From the NCBI GenBank assembly GCA_034687125.1, contig JAQGBZ010000185.1, forward strand, positions 1-64,000: a DNA stretch of 64,000 bases, in the 5' to 3' direction. Of the stretch, positions 22,094-34,297 are shown piece after piece. The notes beneath the pieces were generated by a model that worked only from the letters and a program-made list of their open reading frames with translations, did not search any database and was not told where the DNA came from. The first letter of the stretch is position 1. Each line of letters opens with the position of its first letter. The translations under genes were made by a program, and so were the position numbers. The DNA comes from Neelides folsomi. Lineage: Eukaryota; Arthropoda; Collembola; Neelipleona; Neelidae.

Positions 22094-24217
22094 TCATACA
22101 ACAAAGGAAAAAAGTTCAAGCGGAGAGTTTTCCGTTAAACCCGGGAGAAGCGTCCATGCATTTGTATGAGGATTGTAAACTTCCATGGATGGTTCTCCTT
22201 GATTCCCACCGACAGCATATAAAAAACCATTTAATGTCACCAATCCTTTAAGAAAATAATTAAGAATTTATTCAATATTTCAACTTTCAATATCTTCAGC
22301 CAAAATATAAGATTTTCTGTATAAAATTTATTCAATAAAGATACAAAATAATAATATGAATTTATTCATCAAGTTTAATTTTAATTGTTTAAATATTTAT
22401 TAACCTGTATTTGAGCGAGGACTTGTTAAATTCGCACAATTTCTCCATTTATTATTTCCTGTATCGAAAACTTCAACTGTGCTAATGTAATTTTTGGCTT
22501 CTGGGTCATATCCGCCAACAACATAAAGAAGATTCCCAATCGCCGCCACCCGAACGCCATAACGAGATTTCCTCATGTCGGCTTTTTTCGACCACATTTT
22601 GGTTGACGGATCGTAACATTCAATGCTTTTCAAAACTTTGCAACGACTTTTCTCTCCAAAACCTGGTTTCCCCCATCCACCAACCTTTATTTATTTAAAT
22701 AATATTATCTTAAAGATTTCATTAAATAATTAACATTAAGTTATTTATTAATCAATTTTATATTAAGCTTTAAATGTAATTTTCAACTACAACATAAATT
22801 TTCCCATTTATAATAGCAGCTCCAAAACGGTTCCTTGGGACGTCCATTGGCGCAAATTTAATCCAATTCTTGTTTTTACTCCCGGGTTTAAACTTTTCAG
22901 AAACGTTTGTTGTTTCACCTAACCGCGAGGTTCCTCCAAGCTATGAACAAATCAATGGCCAGTTTTTTCGAATTATGTATTGTTTGAATAATTAATAATT
23001 GGCAATTAACTAATTTAATCAATTAGTTTAACCGTACTACATAAGCGAATTTATCATGAGCAAAAACAGCAAAATCGACTCGAGCGTATTTCATTGACGG
23101 TTCAGGTTTCCATTTTTTCCCTTCATGACATGAAAAACTTAAAACATTGTCGCTTCCTTTTCCCTCCGGAGTTGAACCGCCAATTTTTATAAGTCTGTTA
23201 TTCAAATAAACCAAACAACTTCCAATGCCGTCTTCATTCAATGGAGGTATTCTCGTGCAAACCTCTGTTTTATCCTAAAATAAGAAAATTGCTAATAAAA
23301 AAGAACCATTTTAAAACCAAATGTGATTGACTAAACATTAAAAATCATTGAAATTATTAAGCTAATTAATTAACATCTTTAAATGTATATCGTACTTGAA
23401 TATTATATGCCCATAGTGTTCGTTCATTCATGCGTCTTCCATAGCTGAGAACTACATGGTGCTCGTCTGACGGAATGAGCGCAATTTTTTGAATTCTCCT
23501 ATTAGAAAGAAGCCGTTCATTTTCAATGAGCGTCGCAATTGTTCTTTGCCACATGCTTGGAACATTTTCGCTTCCTTCTTCCGAAATGGTTTTCAAGCTC
23601 TCATAGTTCTCAAAGCGGATTTTCCCATCAAGGATTTGAGAGCAACGTTCGGCCAGTTGAAATAAACCGATTTTAATTGAACCGTTAAAAATATTTTTAA
23701 CGTTGGATTTGGTCAAAGTAATTTTTCCACAATAGATGAATCTAACATAATTTTATATAAAATCTCTTTACATTAAATGACTTTAAAAAGTAAGTGTAAT
23801 TGCATCTAGACCATTTTAATTTTTAATACATTATGTAAAATACAATATAATATTAGGTATGTATACCTTAATATAAAAGTTTTAATTTTAACCTTATAAG
23901 AGCAGCTAAAGTTTTTCCGCTGATCTCATCAATGTTAATAACTGCTTTCTCCTCAGGTGAGCGATTTCGCCTGTTAAGGTCAATGAGGTCGGCAAAGTAT
24001 GGACATGTTGAACGGAGGTAAAAAGAATTAGCTTCTATTTGAATGCCGTCCGTTTGTGCCACAATGACCATGTCATTATAAAGACCTTCCCTATTATAAT
24101 TATTTTTATCTTAGAGATTAAAACATTAATAAAAAATGAAAATCACCTCCGTCCTCTTTCGAATGTTCCATTGGTAAATGTTGTAATTAACAAGTCCGAA
24201 CTCACAAAGTTTTCCAT
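22094..24217 (-). CDS. Kelch-BTB protein (KLHL-like CUL3 adaptor)
   Basis: Seven exons (24217-24147, 24090-23893, 23741-23396, 23274-23038, 22940-22788, 22684-22405, 22245-22094) give about 478 residues, shorter than the usual ~570-600. The BTB domain starts at once: REGLYNDMVIVAQTDG, FYLRSTCPYFADLIDL, LAALIRFIYCGKITL, followed by a short BACK-like region (GLFQLAERCSQILDG). Degenerate kelch blades follow: RLIKIGGSTPEGKGSDNVLS, FGAAIINGKIYVVVGGWGKP, LLYVVGGYDPEAKNYISTVE, and LYAVGGNQGEPSMEVYNPHT. Such proteins bridge CUL3 to substrates captured by the propeller. The ATG at 24217 was chosen because its frame (MENFVSSDLLITTFTNG) splices in phase into the BTB exon. Repeats are loosely conserved, so the blade count is uncertain. 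Confidence 0.85.
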
Positions 24218-24922
24218 TAGTGTTTTTATTAATTTTTATTTTTCTAGTTGCAAAATATTTTATTTTGTTAAATAATATCAATTTGTCAATGTGTGGAGGA
24301 GAAGGGAAAAGATTCGGAAACTGCAGAGTCCACAACGAAGACATCCACTTCGAGGAATTGAATAAAAGGAAGAAGTAGAATTTTGAATAATTGGAACAAT
24401 GTCAATTTCGCATTGCATTCTCATCCTTTTCATTTACATACATTTTATTGTTGAAATTATACACGATTTTCAGATACTGTTGAAAGTTGAAATAAAAGTC
24501 AACTAAATAATTCATTACATTCCCATTTATTAAGCTGGGTATATTTTTTGATCTGCCTTTAAAATTCTTTTTCTTCATTTTAACATGTCTATAAACTAAC
24601 ACAAGTACTACCTGTAGGTTTACTACATACATTTGTATTTAAATGTATTTCTTACCATCAGTATAGGCTTACTATACCTAATATAATAATAATTGCTCAA
24701 AATATGGATATCTTTGTAATGTTTTACTTGCTTGTCAAATATCGGCACAATTGCTTATTTACATGTTACATGATCTTATACATTCATTTATACTGTTACA
24801 TCAGCAAATGTGTGTGTTCATTTAAATTAAGTCAAATGGATACAATCGCATTATTATTATTATATATTGGAATATTGGATTTAAGTTTAAGGATGCATCG
24901 AAGAACTTTTGGCAGGAGGACT
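24218..24922. other. Intergenic DNA, no gene seen
   Basis: Promoter side of the kelch gene and 3' flank of the Q-rich gene. Open frames in this stretch are short and unspliced. Confidence 0.45.
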
Positions 24923-25807
24923 TTAACGCCATGGACGCTTCTTCATTGGAGTTTGACCATAACCAGAACGCCCGGACATTCCTATAAACGCAGAAATATT
25001 AAAATACTTTAAATTGAAAATGTTCTAATTAAATCTAATATAATATTGATATCAATTAAATATTTTACTTACCCATTCCTTGTCCCATTTGTGGGTTAGT
25101 AGGAAAAGTTCCCATATTTCCCATCATTGGCGGCTGATACGGCATATATCCCGACATTTCCCCTCCTTCTTGACCTTGCTGGTTGACCTGCTTTCCTTTC
25201 TTCATATTCATCGGCTGCGGCTTCATGTCGCCAAAGTCGTAAGTGACTGTCGGAGCTCCGACTGAGATATCATTCCCATACCATTGTTTCCCTTGTGGCT
25301 GTGGAGTCGAATAAGTCACGGAAGGCATTGTGTTTTGTGAGGGGAATGCTATGAAATATATCAAAGCTCTAATTAAAATATTTGAAATATACAAGTGACA
25401 ATTTTTGAATAATTTAATCAATAATACTAATGTGAGTAAAATCAGTAAAATTAATGTTTAACTACTTTGATATAATAAAATATTAATTATAATAATACTT
25501 TTATCACAATATAAGAATGATTTGTTTTACATTGTTGATTCTGTTGCTGCTGCTGTTGTTGAGCCATTTGTTGCATTCTTTGTTGAATTTGGGTATTTCC
25601 CTGATGAGCCCTCTGTTGTTGCATTTGTTGTCCTTGATTGCCGCCACGCTGCTGTTGAAGAGACAAAGGCCAGTACATGCATTGTCCAACTCCTTGACCA
25701 GACATCTCACGAGCCATACATGGAGGATTTGGAGCATTTTGCGTCCCGCCGACGCCGTACGAACCGCCAAACATATAAGGGGTAAAGTCTCCTCCTTGGT
25801 TAGCCAT
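24923..25807 (-). CDS. Gln/Met/Gly-rich low-complexity protein
   Basis: Three exons, 25807-25531, 25348-25073 and 24981-24923, join in phase to about 203 residues. The N-terminus (MANQGGDFTPYMFGGSYGVG) leads to a glutamine-rich block (QQRGGNQGQQMQQQRAHQGN, then a run of seven Q). Exon 2 is Met/Pro/Gly-rich with repeated aromatic residues (YMPYQPPMMGNMGTFPTN). The end is basic (MKKRPWR). There is no signal peptide or folded domain, and the composition is prion-like, as in RNA-binding or condensate proteins. CAG-type repeats code the Q run. I cannot assign a family. Plus-strand open frames over the same bases are mirror images of the repeat. Confidence 0.65.
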
Positions 25808-26060
25808 TTTCTTAATTTCAATTGAAATTCCTAATTTACGAAAACTTGAAATTGTAAAGACAAAGGAAAAGGCACATTCATTTTCACTCTCATAGAATAA
25901 CGAGCCATTATTTATTATTAAACTAAAATCATTGGAAACATTAAATACAAAATTATAAATACATATTGCGCTTATCATGCTATGAATGTAAAGAAATGAC
26001 GAGCAACGGCTAGCAATTTATTAAAGGTTTAAGGGCAAGAAAAATGATTAAACAAATAAA

Positions 26061-27014
26061 TTAACATCCGACATGTGAAACATTTGTGAGTTGATCTGCT
26101 TTAAGTCCAAAGCTTTCAATGACATTCTTCAAGGTGATTGTGACCTCAGGGGAAAGTTCCCGAGTTCGGCTGAAAACGGTGAAAGCGTTGACGTCTTCGC
26201 CTTCATCAGCGCAAAAGTTCCAAATAGCCCAACTGTTTGGATCAGAAGCCACAAGACTCGACTCGTACAAATCTAATGAATAATAAATGAAATGATTTTA
26301 TTCTTTTTTATATCCTGACTTCTCAATCAAACTATTTTGTGTCATTTTGTATCATTTAAAGTTTTTAAAGCTTTTTGAATATTTACGGTCAAAAGCGTAA
26401 AAGTCCATTTCTCCCGGATTAGACAAATCCTTGATGGTCACGATTCCATTTTCAATGTGCCAACTTCCAGACATGCGGGACCTTTAAAAAGCAGATTATT
26501 TTATTAATAAGTTAAAAGATCAATTAATTAGTTAATTAAATTTAATAATTTTATATAAAAATAATTAAACTTGAAAGAGTAAAAGTTAATGAGTGAGAAA
26601 GAAATGATTTGGTTAATTAATAATTTACTTGTGAGTGTAGTCAATTAAATGTTTATTCGTTTCGCTTTGAGTGAATGTTTCTTCAATGCATTGAGCTTGT
26701 GAAGTTTGACCTGGTCCTCCCATGATCTTGTACCATGTTCCAGTGAACTTCAGAGAACAAATTAATATGAGTATGCGAAATATACATAAATATAATTTAC
26801 ATTCGTATTTATATTTAACATTCTAAATGAATGTATGGAATATAATTCAACAAAATAATTGAGAATTTTATATTAAAATATTCTTTTTAATGTAAAATTA
26901 GTAATATTTTACTTTGGCCATATCGAGCAATTGACGCCCAGATGTGTTGTGGCATCTTTTTCCTTCAGAAACGGCCACCAAAGCCACAGCGACGACAATT
27001 AAAAGAACCTTCAT
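26061..27014 (-). CDS. Secreted lipocalin (apolipoprotein D-like)
   Basis: Four exons (27014-26913, 26747-26629, 26481-26387, 26272-26061) give about 175 residues. The signal peptide MKVLLIVVAVALVAVSEG is followed by the first lipocalin motif, FTGTWYKIMG (the G-x-W signature), at about residue 35. Later strands include HLIDYTHKSRMSGSWHIENG and WAIWNFC, then an amphipathic helix near TRELSPEVTITLKNVIESFG. Five cysteines can form the usual disulphides (CHNTS, AQCIEE, NFCADE, HVGC end). Lipocalins are secreted beta-barrels carrying small hydrophobic ligands such as pigments, lipids or retinoids. The ligand is unknown. Confidence 0.85.
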
Positions 27015-27067
27015 CTTAAACTTTTCGCTCTACAAAAAGGAATAGACCAAGTTGGTCAATAATAACA

Positions 27068-27076
27068 CTTTTTATA
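27068..27076 (-). promoter_or_regulatory. TATA box of the lipocalin gene
   Basis: On the minus strand the sequence reads CTATAAAAAGTG, about 55-60 bases upstream of the lipocalin ATG. Position and sequence fit a focused TATA promoter with a short 5' UTR. Confidence 0.5.
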
Positions 27077-28524
27077 GATTTGCTTTAATTAAAGATTATA
27101 TAATTTGTTAAAAGTATGAACTTTAGTACTTGAGTTCAATTGTAATGTTACCTATTAAATAAGCATTATTTTAGATTACATGGACAATTTATATTCATGT
27201 TTTATTGATTCACAGATAAAAATTAATTGGGTAATCAATTGGAAATTTTTGATAATTACATATTTGATAAATTGTTACATGTTAAGTAAACAATTAATTA
27301 ATTTAATGATAATGTTAATGCTGATATAATTACAGATATATTGAGTAAGAGAAATGTTGGATCGATAATACACTTTAATACGTAAATAGTTATACAAATG
27401 GATGCACTTTCCTTCATCATTATTCATTAATAAATCAATAATTATACAACCATTACAAGTATGTACAGAGTGGGCAAAATATAGAGAGATTTTTGAAGAT
27501 TATACATAATTAATAGAAAAAAACCTTCTCTGGCTGCTCTTTATATTTGGGAGTGGCGTCGCAATAGTATATTAAACATAGTATCTACCTGTAATTGTGA
27601 GTTTTACATACTTTTGATGTTAAAATTGTTTGCTCACATAAATGTTAATGTGTCGTTTATCGATTTGCTGCGATATTGATAGTTAATCACGACTTCTTGG
27701 AAAGCGTAATGATTCTGATCAAATTCCTCTTAAATTATAAATATGCAACTGGAAAAATAGCAACAAAATTAAAAAAATTGCTAATGAGAAATTTAATTTT
27801 TCAATCAGTTTTATTAAAAAAATTATGTCTATTTTATACAAAAGTATGCCCACAATTGTAACTTATAATAAGAATTATAAGTATATTTTAGCAAATTTGA
27901 CAAGTCATTAAAAATAATAAAGCAAAATGCAAGCATTCATAATGTAACTCAATGTCAGCAAAAACTACTTTTAATATCTAAATACCTTTTCTCGTACGTA
28001 TGCTTATCATAAAACATCTATATGGTTTATGATTCATTAAAATGCAAATTGATTATTAACTCAATACACTTATTATTCAACTGTTTAGACCGATGAAAGC
28101 AAATAGGCTTAATTTGAATTGCAATTGCTATTACATAGAGTAAATGTACATATATTATCTACGTACTTAGGTATATGAAAATAGGTAGGTAATATAAAAT
28201 ATTGTAATATAATGTAGGTATTGAAGTTTGATTTACAAAGTGTAAATGTGTCGTGGAATTTTTTCCTATTATTACAATTTTTATACCATCTTATCTCATA
28301 CATGTATCTATCAAATCATACCATATTATGTGTCTTATTGTGTTTATGGAAATGCAAAAAAAATGCAGAAATTTATTTAACTCAATTTCTATAACATGAA
28401 GCATTTATCTAACTAAAGTATGATACAAATCAAAAGTTTCTGGAAAAGGCAATACAAGTGAGACAAAGTGTTTATGGAGATAGCAAAATTTTTGTTAACT
28501 ACTCACATTTTAACAAAACATAAA
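27077..28524. other. AT-rich intergenic DNA
   Basis: No exon seen. A fragment TACAGAGTGGGCAAAATA near 27465 resembles the end of a Tc1/mariner-type inverted repeat seen elsewhere in the window (54.9 kb, 32.8 kb). Confidence 0.4.
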
Positions 28525-30021
28525 TTAAAAATAATCTCCTTCGCTATCCCTACATCTTGTCCACTGTTGCTTTAATCGTTCGATTCCTTGTCTCCAAATC
28601 CCTTCAACTCCGAAAACATTATTATAAATCTAACTCCGCGGAGCTCTAGTAACCAGAGTTAAGAGTCGTTTGATTCCATCAAAAAATGCGTCGCTCCATC
28701 AATTTTGAATTTCACTTGGAGATTTTCGGAGTTGTGACGTTCTGTCCGACCCCTAAAGAACGACGTTCTTGGTTCGGACCGAGAAAAGGCATGGCGAGAG
28801 GTTCTGACGATTGCCCAATCACAGGAAGTATTTGAGAATTGGGACTGGCGATTCATGCGGGATAAAGGCTGGGGAGAGTGGCGGAGACTCACTTTTAAAC
28901 ATGGGGAATGAGTTGTAATTTGTGACATCAAGGAGATAAAGAAATATTTTTATGTACCAACGGATGGACTTTCGATTGACATTGTAGGGACTGATGTTTA
29001 GTGATCCATGTTCCATGTGTAGTGAGGCATTTTGAGAAATATTAGCAAATGACTATCTTCAAGAATGCGAAATGTAATATTTGAAATATTATATGATACA
29101 ATCAATTGTCATTTTCTATCAACATTTCAATAAATGTAATATTTAGTTAATTATTTAATATTTTATTTTGTATCGCTGTTATTATGCCTGATCATATTAA
29201 AAATAAAATGTTTAAAAAACAAGTATTGAATGAGCTGCAAAGAAGAATTTCATAGATCTTTAACATTTACAATGTTTGATTTGTGTCTTATTTATACGTT
29301 AGATGTTATTAATATATTAATAATATTTCCATGATTATAACATAACATATTTATAACACGGTAATATTAGGAAATTTAAAAAAAGCAATATTGTTCATTA
29401 AACAATATAAATGATCTAAACAAATTCATTTAATTCAGACAATGGTCAGTAGTTGTTTCGATTTTATTGGCAATTTATTGTTAGCGTTGGACAAAATATT
29501 TTATTATAATCTTAGTTTGGACAAAGATAATGAAATTTAATAGATTTTTATTTATATTATTATTATGTATATAATTTTTAATCTAATTTCTATTTTTGAT
29601 GGTGAAAAGAACGGACTTTTTAACGAGTAAATTTATTTATCGAATTGAATAAAATAGGTAATATCAATTTAAATATTGGCATGACTATTACTGTATGGAT
29701 TAGAAGGATATGCTCGTCTTCTCACCGTTTCCCTACTTACTGGAAATCCCAATTTCTCACTCCAGATTCATTAAATGTGGAAAATCTATTTTGGATTATT
29801 ATCTTTTCAAGAATTCGGTCCTCAACTTTGCGAGTTTTAAATTGACGTTGTGGTCTTGCTTTTGTAAAATCAAACCCATTTTTAATTTTATTTATCAAGG
29901 AATAAATAGTTGATGGACAAGGTGACAAAGATCATTTTGAATTTCCTTAGGTATCTTACTTTCTAACTTCAATTTAATTAAATTAATCAAATCTGGAGAT
30001 GTTGGTTTTCCGTATCCCATT
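28525..30021 (-). mobile_element. Decayed Tc1/mariner-type transposon remnant
   Basis: At the 5' side (30021 to about 29740) a helix-turn-helix-like segment begins MGYGKPTSPDLINLIKLKLE, then after one frame change STIYSLINKIKNGFDFTKAR and KTRKVEDRILEKIIIQNRFS. This is the paired-type DNA-binding half of Tc1 transposases. At the 3' side (about 28624-28525) the frame reads GIERLKQQWTRCRDSEGDYF then stop, which resembles mariner C-termini. The catalytic middle is not recognisable. Joining the two ends into one element is inference from equal strand and order; they may be two separate fossils. Confidence 0.5.
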
Positions 30022-30369
30022 TAAATTATTTAAAAAGCCAAGCGTAATCATTAGCGAAAAGAAAACATCCACAGCGCGCAGCTCAAAATGAAATGCAATC
30101 CCAAACCAAATTTGTCTAGACTCTTGTACTTATACAACCATGTTAAAGAACAAATACCTTTCTAAAATAAGAATAAATAATTATGACAGTTGGATTAGTT
30201 TAAAAATAAAGTATTTATAAACATAAGCACAATAATGTATATTAGATGTGCGTCTACATATTTATATTTTAATAAAACCTCATATTATGTTGTATTGATT
30301 TTATCATCAATAGTCCAGGGCACAGTTTCATAAACTAAATTTATTTTTCAATCTTAACACTATTTTAAA

Positions 30370-31108
30370 ATGGACCAATCCAAAAATTCCAATCAAAAGG
30401 GCAATTTTAGTGAAGATTCCTCAACACCTTTTAGCCAAATCGATAGTTTAAGTGGTTCAGATTTGGACAACATTAGCATTATTGAAATCGAATCGCCTCC
30501 CAATACTTCAAATCAAGAGTTTTTTAATTAATAATTATAAATCTCAAGAATTATAAGTCATTTGACGATTTAATTTTAATTAATTTCTATTATTTTAAAC
30601 AACTCAATACATACCTTTCCTATACATAGAATATATATGACAAATTAATTTTCGAATGATTTAATTTACAATTGTCTAATAAGCACTTTATGAATAGGCA
30701 ACAGTACGTTAGAAAAAACTTTTAATTTAAATTTTAAATCAACAGAACATTGGTTGAGGCGAACGCCCGTCAAAGAGAAGAAATTAATTCACTTAATGAG
30801 AGACTGGGGCAGATTCTCGAATAAAACCAAATTATTCTCGAACAAAACCGAATTCTTAGAGAAAGTCTCGCCCGGAGGGATTCTGAGAATCAAGCATCTT
30901 CACGGTAAAGATTACTTAATGTTAATTAATTTATTGAATTAAATACGTACCTAGTATAATACATTTAACTACAAGTCGGATCCTGTAAAGTTTCATTTTC
31001 TAATTTTTCCCAATAGGGAAAAAGGAATCGATTGAAATAGCAGAGGTAAATTCTCATGGACGCCAACTAGAGATTCCATACGAGGAGATTCAGTTTGAAA
31101 ATGAAGAA
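30370..31108 (+). pseudogene. Coiled-coil protein gene with an in-frame stop, unknown family
   Basis: The first segment (30370-30531) encodes 53 residues rich in Ser, Asp and Asn (MDQSKNSNQKGNFSEDSSTP) and runs into a stop with no donor. A second segment near 30744-30905 after AACAG reads TLVEANARQREEINSLNERL, then one TAA, then NQIILEQNRILRESLARRDS, ending at a donor-like CGGTAAAG. A third, after AATAG at 31016, reads KKESIEIAEVNSHGRQLEIP and stops at 31108. The heptad pattern across the TAA suggests a coiled coil interrupted by a single nonsense codon. A short nearby plus-strand frame (31130-31333) may belong to it. It could also be transposon-derived. Confidence 0.35.
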
Positions 31109-31394
31109 CCTTTTTAAGTCATTAACGAAATGCTAGAAGAGATTGAAGAGAACGAAATCGGCCCAGGACCACCAGCGGTTATCCATTTGATTGCCCATGA
31201 CCAACTTGGGTTTCTTAAATCACCTTCATTTCTTACTCCACCAACAGACGAAGAGGTTCAAAAAGTGAATGATATAGGAGAACCTCCCTTGTTGAATCAT
31301 CGATGTCGAGGCAGACAAGGAATGTGGGGTTGATTAAACAGCAATTTAATATTAATGTGCTTATTAAGGATATTGTTGAACGTTTATACCCATC

Positions 31395-31871
31395 ATAGAA
31401 AAACCTTTTTTAAACAAATGCAAATTTGAATTTAACATTTTTGAATCTTTACTATCATTTCAATCAGTGGTTAATAAATCAATCTTTTTTGAGTATTCGA
31501 CACTTAAAATCTCTGGTGCTGAAATTAAAGCGTATAAGTATTGGTATGAAAATTTAAAATTCAGAAGGTGGAATCGGAAGGAATATAATAAAATCAATAC
31601 TTTTAAAAGTTTGAACAAACAAAAATTTATTTATGAACCAAAATCAATAAATCTAAAGAAAATACTACCCTTTATAGTTATAGCATGTTATTTAATAGCT
31701 ATTACGTTTACAACTTTATCAATTGAAATGCTTTGGAATAAATATATACGATATTATTTACATACTACACAATTTAGAAATATTAGATATGTAATAAAAC
31801 TACAAAACAAACTACATTATTGTTATAATTATAACTTTCGTTTTATTATATCAATATTAAGCAAAAAATAA
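31395..31871 (+). pseudogene. Possible ionotropic-receptor C-terminal fragment
   Basis: An open frame without a useful start carries SVVNKSIFFEYSTLKISGAE, YKYWYENLKFRRW, then INLKKILPFIVIACYLIAIT and FTTLSIEMLW. The order (short stretch before KYW, basic linker, a final membrane helix, Glu right after it) resembles the end of arthropod ionotropic receptors after the ligand-binding S2 lobe. There is no upstream pore or S1 region nearby on this strand. It is at best a fragment, next to the gustatory receptor array. The resemblance is weak. Confidence 0.28.
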
Positions 31872-32064
31872 GAATTTTATAATCACAAAAAATGTTTATT
31901 CTTAAATAATTGATACAAATATGAACTTTATAAAAATAAAAAGGTGAGATAAAGTTGAAACCCTTAACAAATCGATGTTAATGTTAATCGATGTCGTATA
32001 ATTAAATTTAGCTTAATGCCTAGCACCTTAAATTTTAAAATATACTGTATTCAATACAATGTTT

Positions 32065-32178
32065 CCACTTAATAAGTAAACATAGGGATATTGAAAGTGA
32101 TATAGAAATTCATAGAAATTTTTGTTATTTTTCAAATACAACGTAGTTTGATACGCCCTATGTTTACTTATTAAGTGG
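32065..32178. repeat. Foldback with perfect 23-bp arms
   Basis: CCACTTAATAAGTAAACATA plus GGG at 32065-32087 recurs as its exact reverse complement at 32156-32178, separated by a 68-bp loop. It lies just downstream of the first receptor gene and is probably a short MITE. Confidence 0.85.
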
Positions 32179-32261
32179 TAGCCTTGTATATTTATCAAGT
32201 GCTTTTTACAGAACATTAATATTTAATTATTATTTAATTATGTCTTGATTTTGTTTTCCTG

Positions 32262-33873
32262 TTATTTGGGAGTACGATCTTCAGACATACGGATTTGGAG
32301 AAGAATTACGACATAAGTCATTATTGTTCCGACCATCTGTAAAATTATAGAATCGTTGATATAATATATATGGTATGTACCATACATACAAGAATATGTA
32401 TATAAATTTGATGAAATAAAGTAGAAAGTTTATTTGTATTATAAATGATTATTTTTAAATAATTTTTACGAAAATCTAGATTTCTTAAATTAAAATTTTG
32501 AATAACGTTAGTAACTTATGACATAAGGTACATACTTTTGTTATCATTTTTAAATTAATGTTGATGATATCCACGCATGATAGTTTCCATTCCCATTTTA
32601 ATATTCTTTTAATTACCTCCCTTTCTTCACAATCACTCATTTTTTTCTTTTGTATGCACTTCTCTAGTTCGTTTTTATATTCAGTCATCTAATCGAATTT
32701 ACAAATTTTCATTATACTATGTATAGAGTAGGCCATAAGTAAATAATAATCGTATAAAAAAGGAACCAACTTTTGGCCCACCCTGTACAAATATGTTAAT
32801 AATTTTTAATACAATCCCATTGCATTTAATACTTTATAATTTAAAAAGCTTCCAATGAGTCCGATGAGAATTGTCCTTAAGATGAATGTTATCGCATTTA
32901 AATTCAATAATGATTCAATTAATGAATCCGATTCGTAACTTAAATTATCTAACACTCCATTTATGAATTCGTTTGTAAAGGTAATTGCAATCAGAGTGTC
33001 ACCAACAAGCGAACACAAAAGCGGAAATCCGACGACAAAGTTGAAATTATCAAACGAGTCTTTAATGTCATCAAATTCTTCATTTAAATTTTCTCTGAAA
33101 TCTTCAAATTTTTTGCTCAATAAATCTATACTTCTCATTTTCTCATTTTGAATTTTGAAAATATTATTTAAAATATATTCGTTGTCTTTAGCTAAAACTT
33201 TTTTTTTATTAGTGTTATTAATGCTTTTGTATAATTTTACTTTAAAGGAATCAAGCAAATTTAAATGAATTTCTGAAAATAATATTAAATATAAAATTAT
33301 GCAGATCGAGGAAATTGCAAAGGAAAATACTTGAATTGTCATTGGGATACTTTTCAATGTGACTTCAGTAATCATATTCTTAATATTTTTTGCGTATGAT
33401 AATTCTTTGTATTCCTTTTCATTCAACATTGCAGCCAAAAGCGCAGAAATTTGAAACAAATATAAAAATGATAGCCAAGCATAAGAAAACCTAAGAAAAT
33501 TCTTATATTTAGAACTTTTATCATTTTGTTTTAAAATATTTGATGATTCGATTAAATTAATAAGTCTGTAGTATTTTGAAGTTGATAAAAGAAATCCAAT
33601 TCGAAGAAAAGAGTCCATAAATGACGAAATGGCAATTGTCAAAAGTGAGGAATAGACAGAAAGATTAAGTTTTCTGGTCCGATTTATTTCAATAATATTA
33701 TTAATATTTGCCAGTGCTCCAATAAAACTTCCAACAATCCAAAATAAAGAATAAATATAAGAAAATAAAGATATTTCTCCATCGCAATTTTTGTAAGGAA
33801 TAATGCCACAAATTACAAATACATTTTTAATTAATTGTAAAATTTTATTAGCCATAATTTTTTCAAAATTCAA
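32262..33873 (-). CDS. Gustatory-type seven-transmembrane receptor A
   Basis: Three exons with phase-0 junctions: 33873-32833 (347 codons), 32688-32536 (51), 32336-32262 (24 plus stop), about 422 residues. Exon 1 carries six hydrophobic segments, including YIYSLFWIVGSFIGALANIN, FSYAWLSFLYLFQISALLAA, and FAISSICIILYLILFSE. Exon 2 has the conserved ...LKWEWKLSCVDIININLKMI motif before the last helix. Exon 3 starts MVGTIMTYVVILLQIRMSED, which matches the TYhhhhhQF-type signature in TM7 of insect gustatory receptors (here TYVVILLQI). GR proteins are inverted-topology ligand-gated cation channels in chemosensory neurons. The ligand cannot be predicted. First and most diverged member of the five-gene array. 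Confidence 0.82.
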
Positions 33874-34297
33874 TTTAAAAGTTATTTATTATTTAATATA
33901 TTATAAACAAAATGCGATATGTTTTTTCAACCAAATTATTTTGTAGAGAGACATTAAAAATAATATTATTTAGCTATCTCTAATAAAGTAATGATATGGC
34001 ATATATGCAATATGCACACATTTAAAACAATGCAATTTATTCAATACGATTATTAAGTAATTAGAATTTTATAATCAACAAATGAACTTTAATTTGCAAA
34101 TTAATTTATTAAAAGCGACAACCATCATTATCTTAATATCAGATATGGACAAGTTAAAACGTTCCAAGGACAAATTAATTAACATTATTATTTATTTTGG
34201 CAACTTATGAAGAGGAATCTTTGTATTTTAATAAATTGAATGAAACATAATGTTTATGCCAATACGAATACTAAAAGAAAATTAAAAGACAATAAAT

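Noticed and set aside
25517-25825. Two overlapping plus-strand open frames opposite the Q-rich gene
   Set aside because: They are complements of CAG-type repeats and Q-rich codons; the minus-strand model has start, phase-matched splices and a sensible end.
28659-29016. Minus-strand frames in a GC-richer patch
   Set aside because: They overlap each other in different frames and match neither transposase half; they may be transposon body but cannot be supported as a gene.
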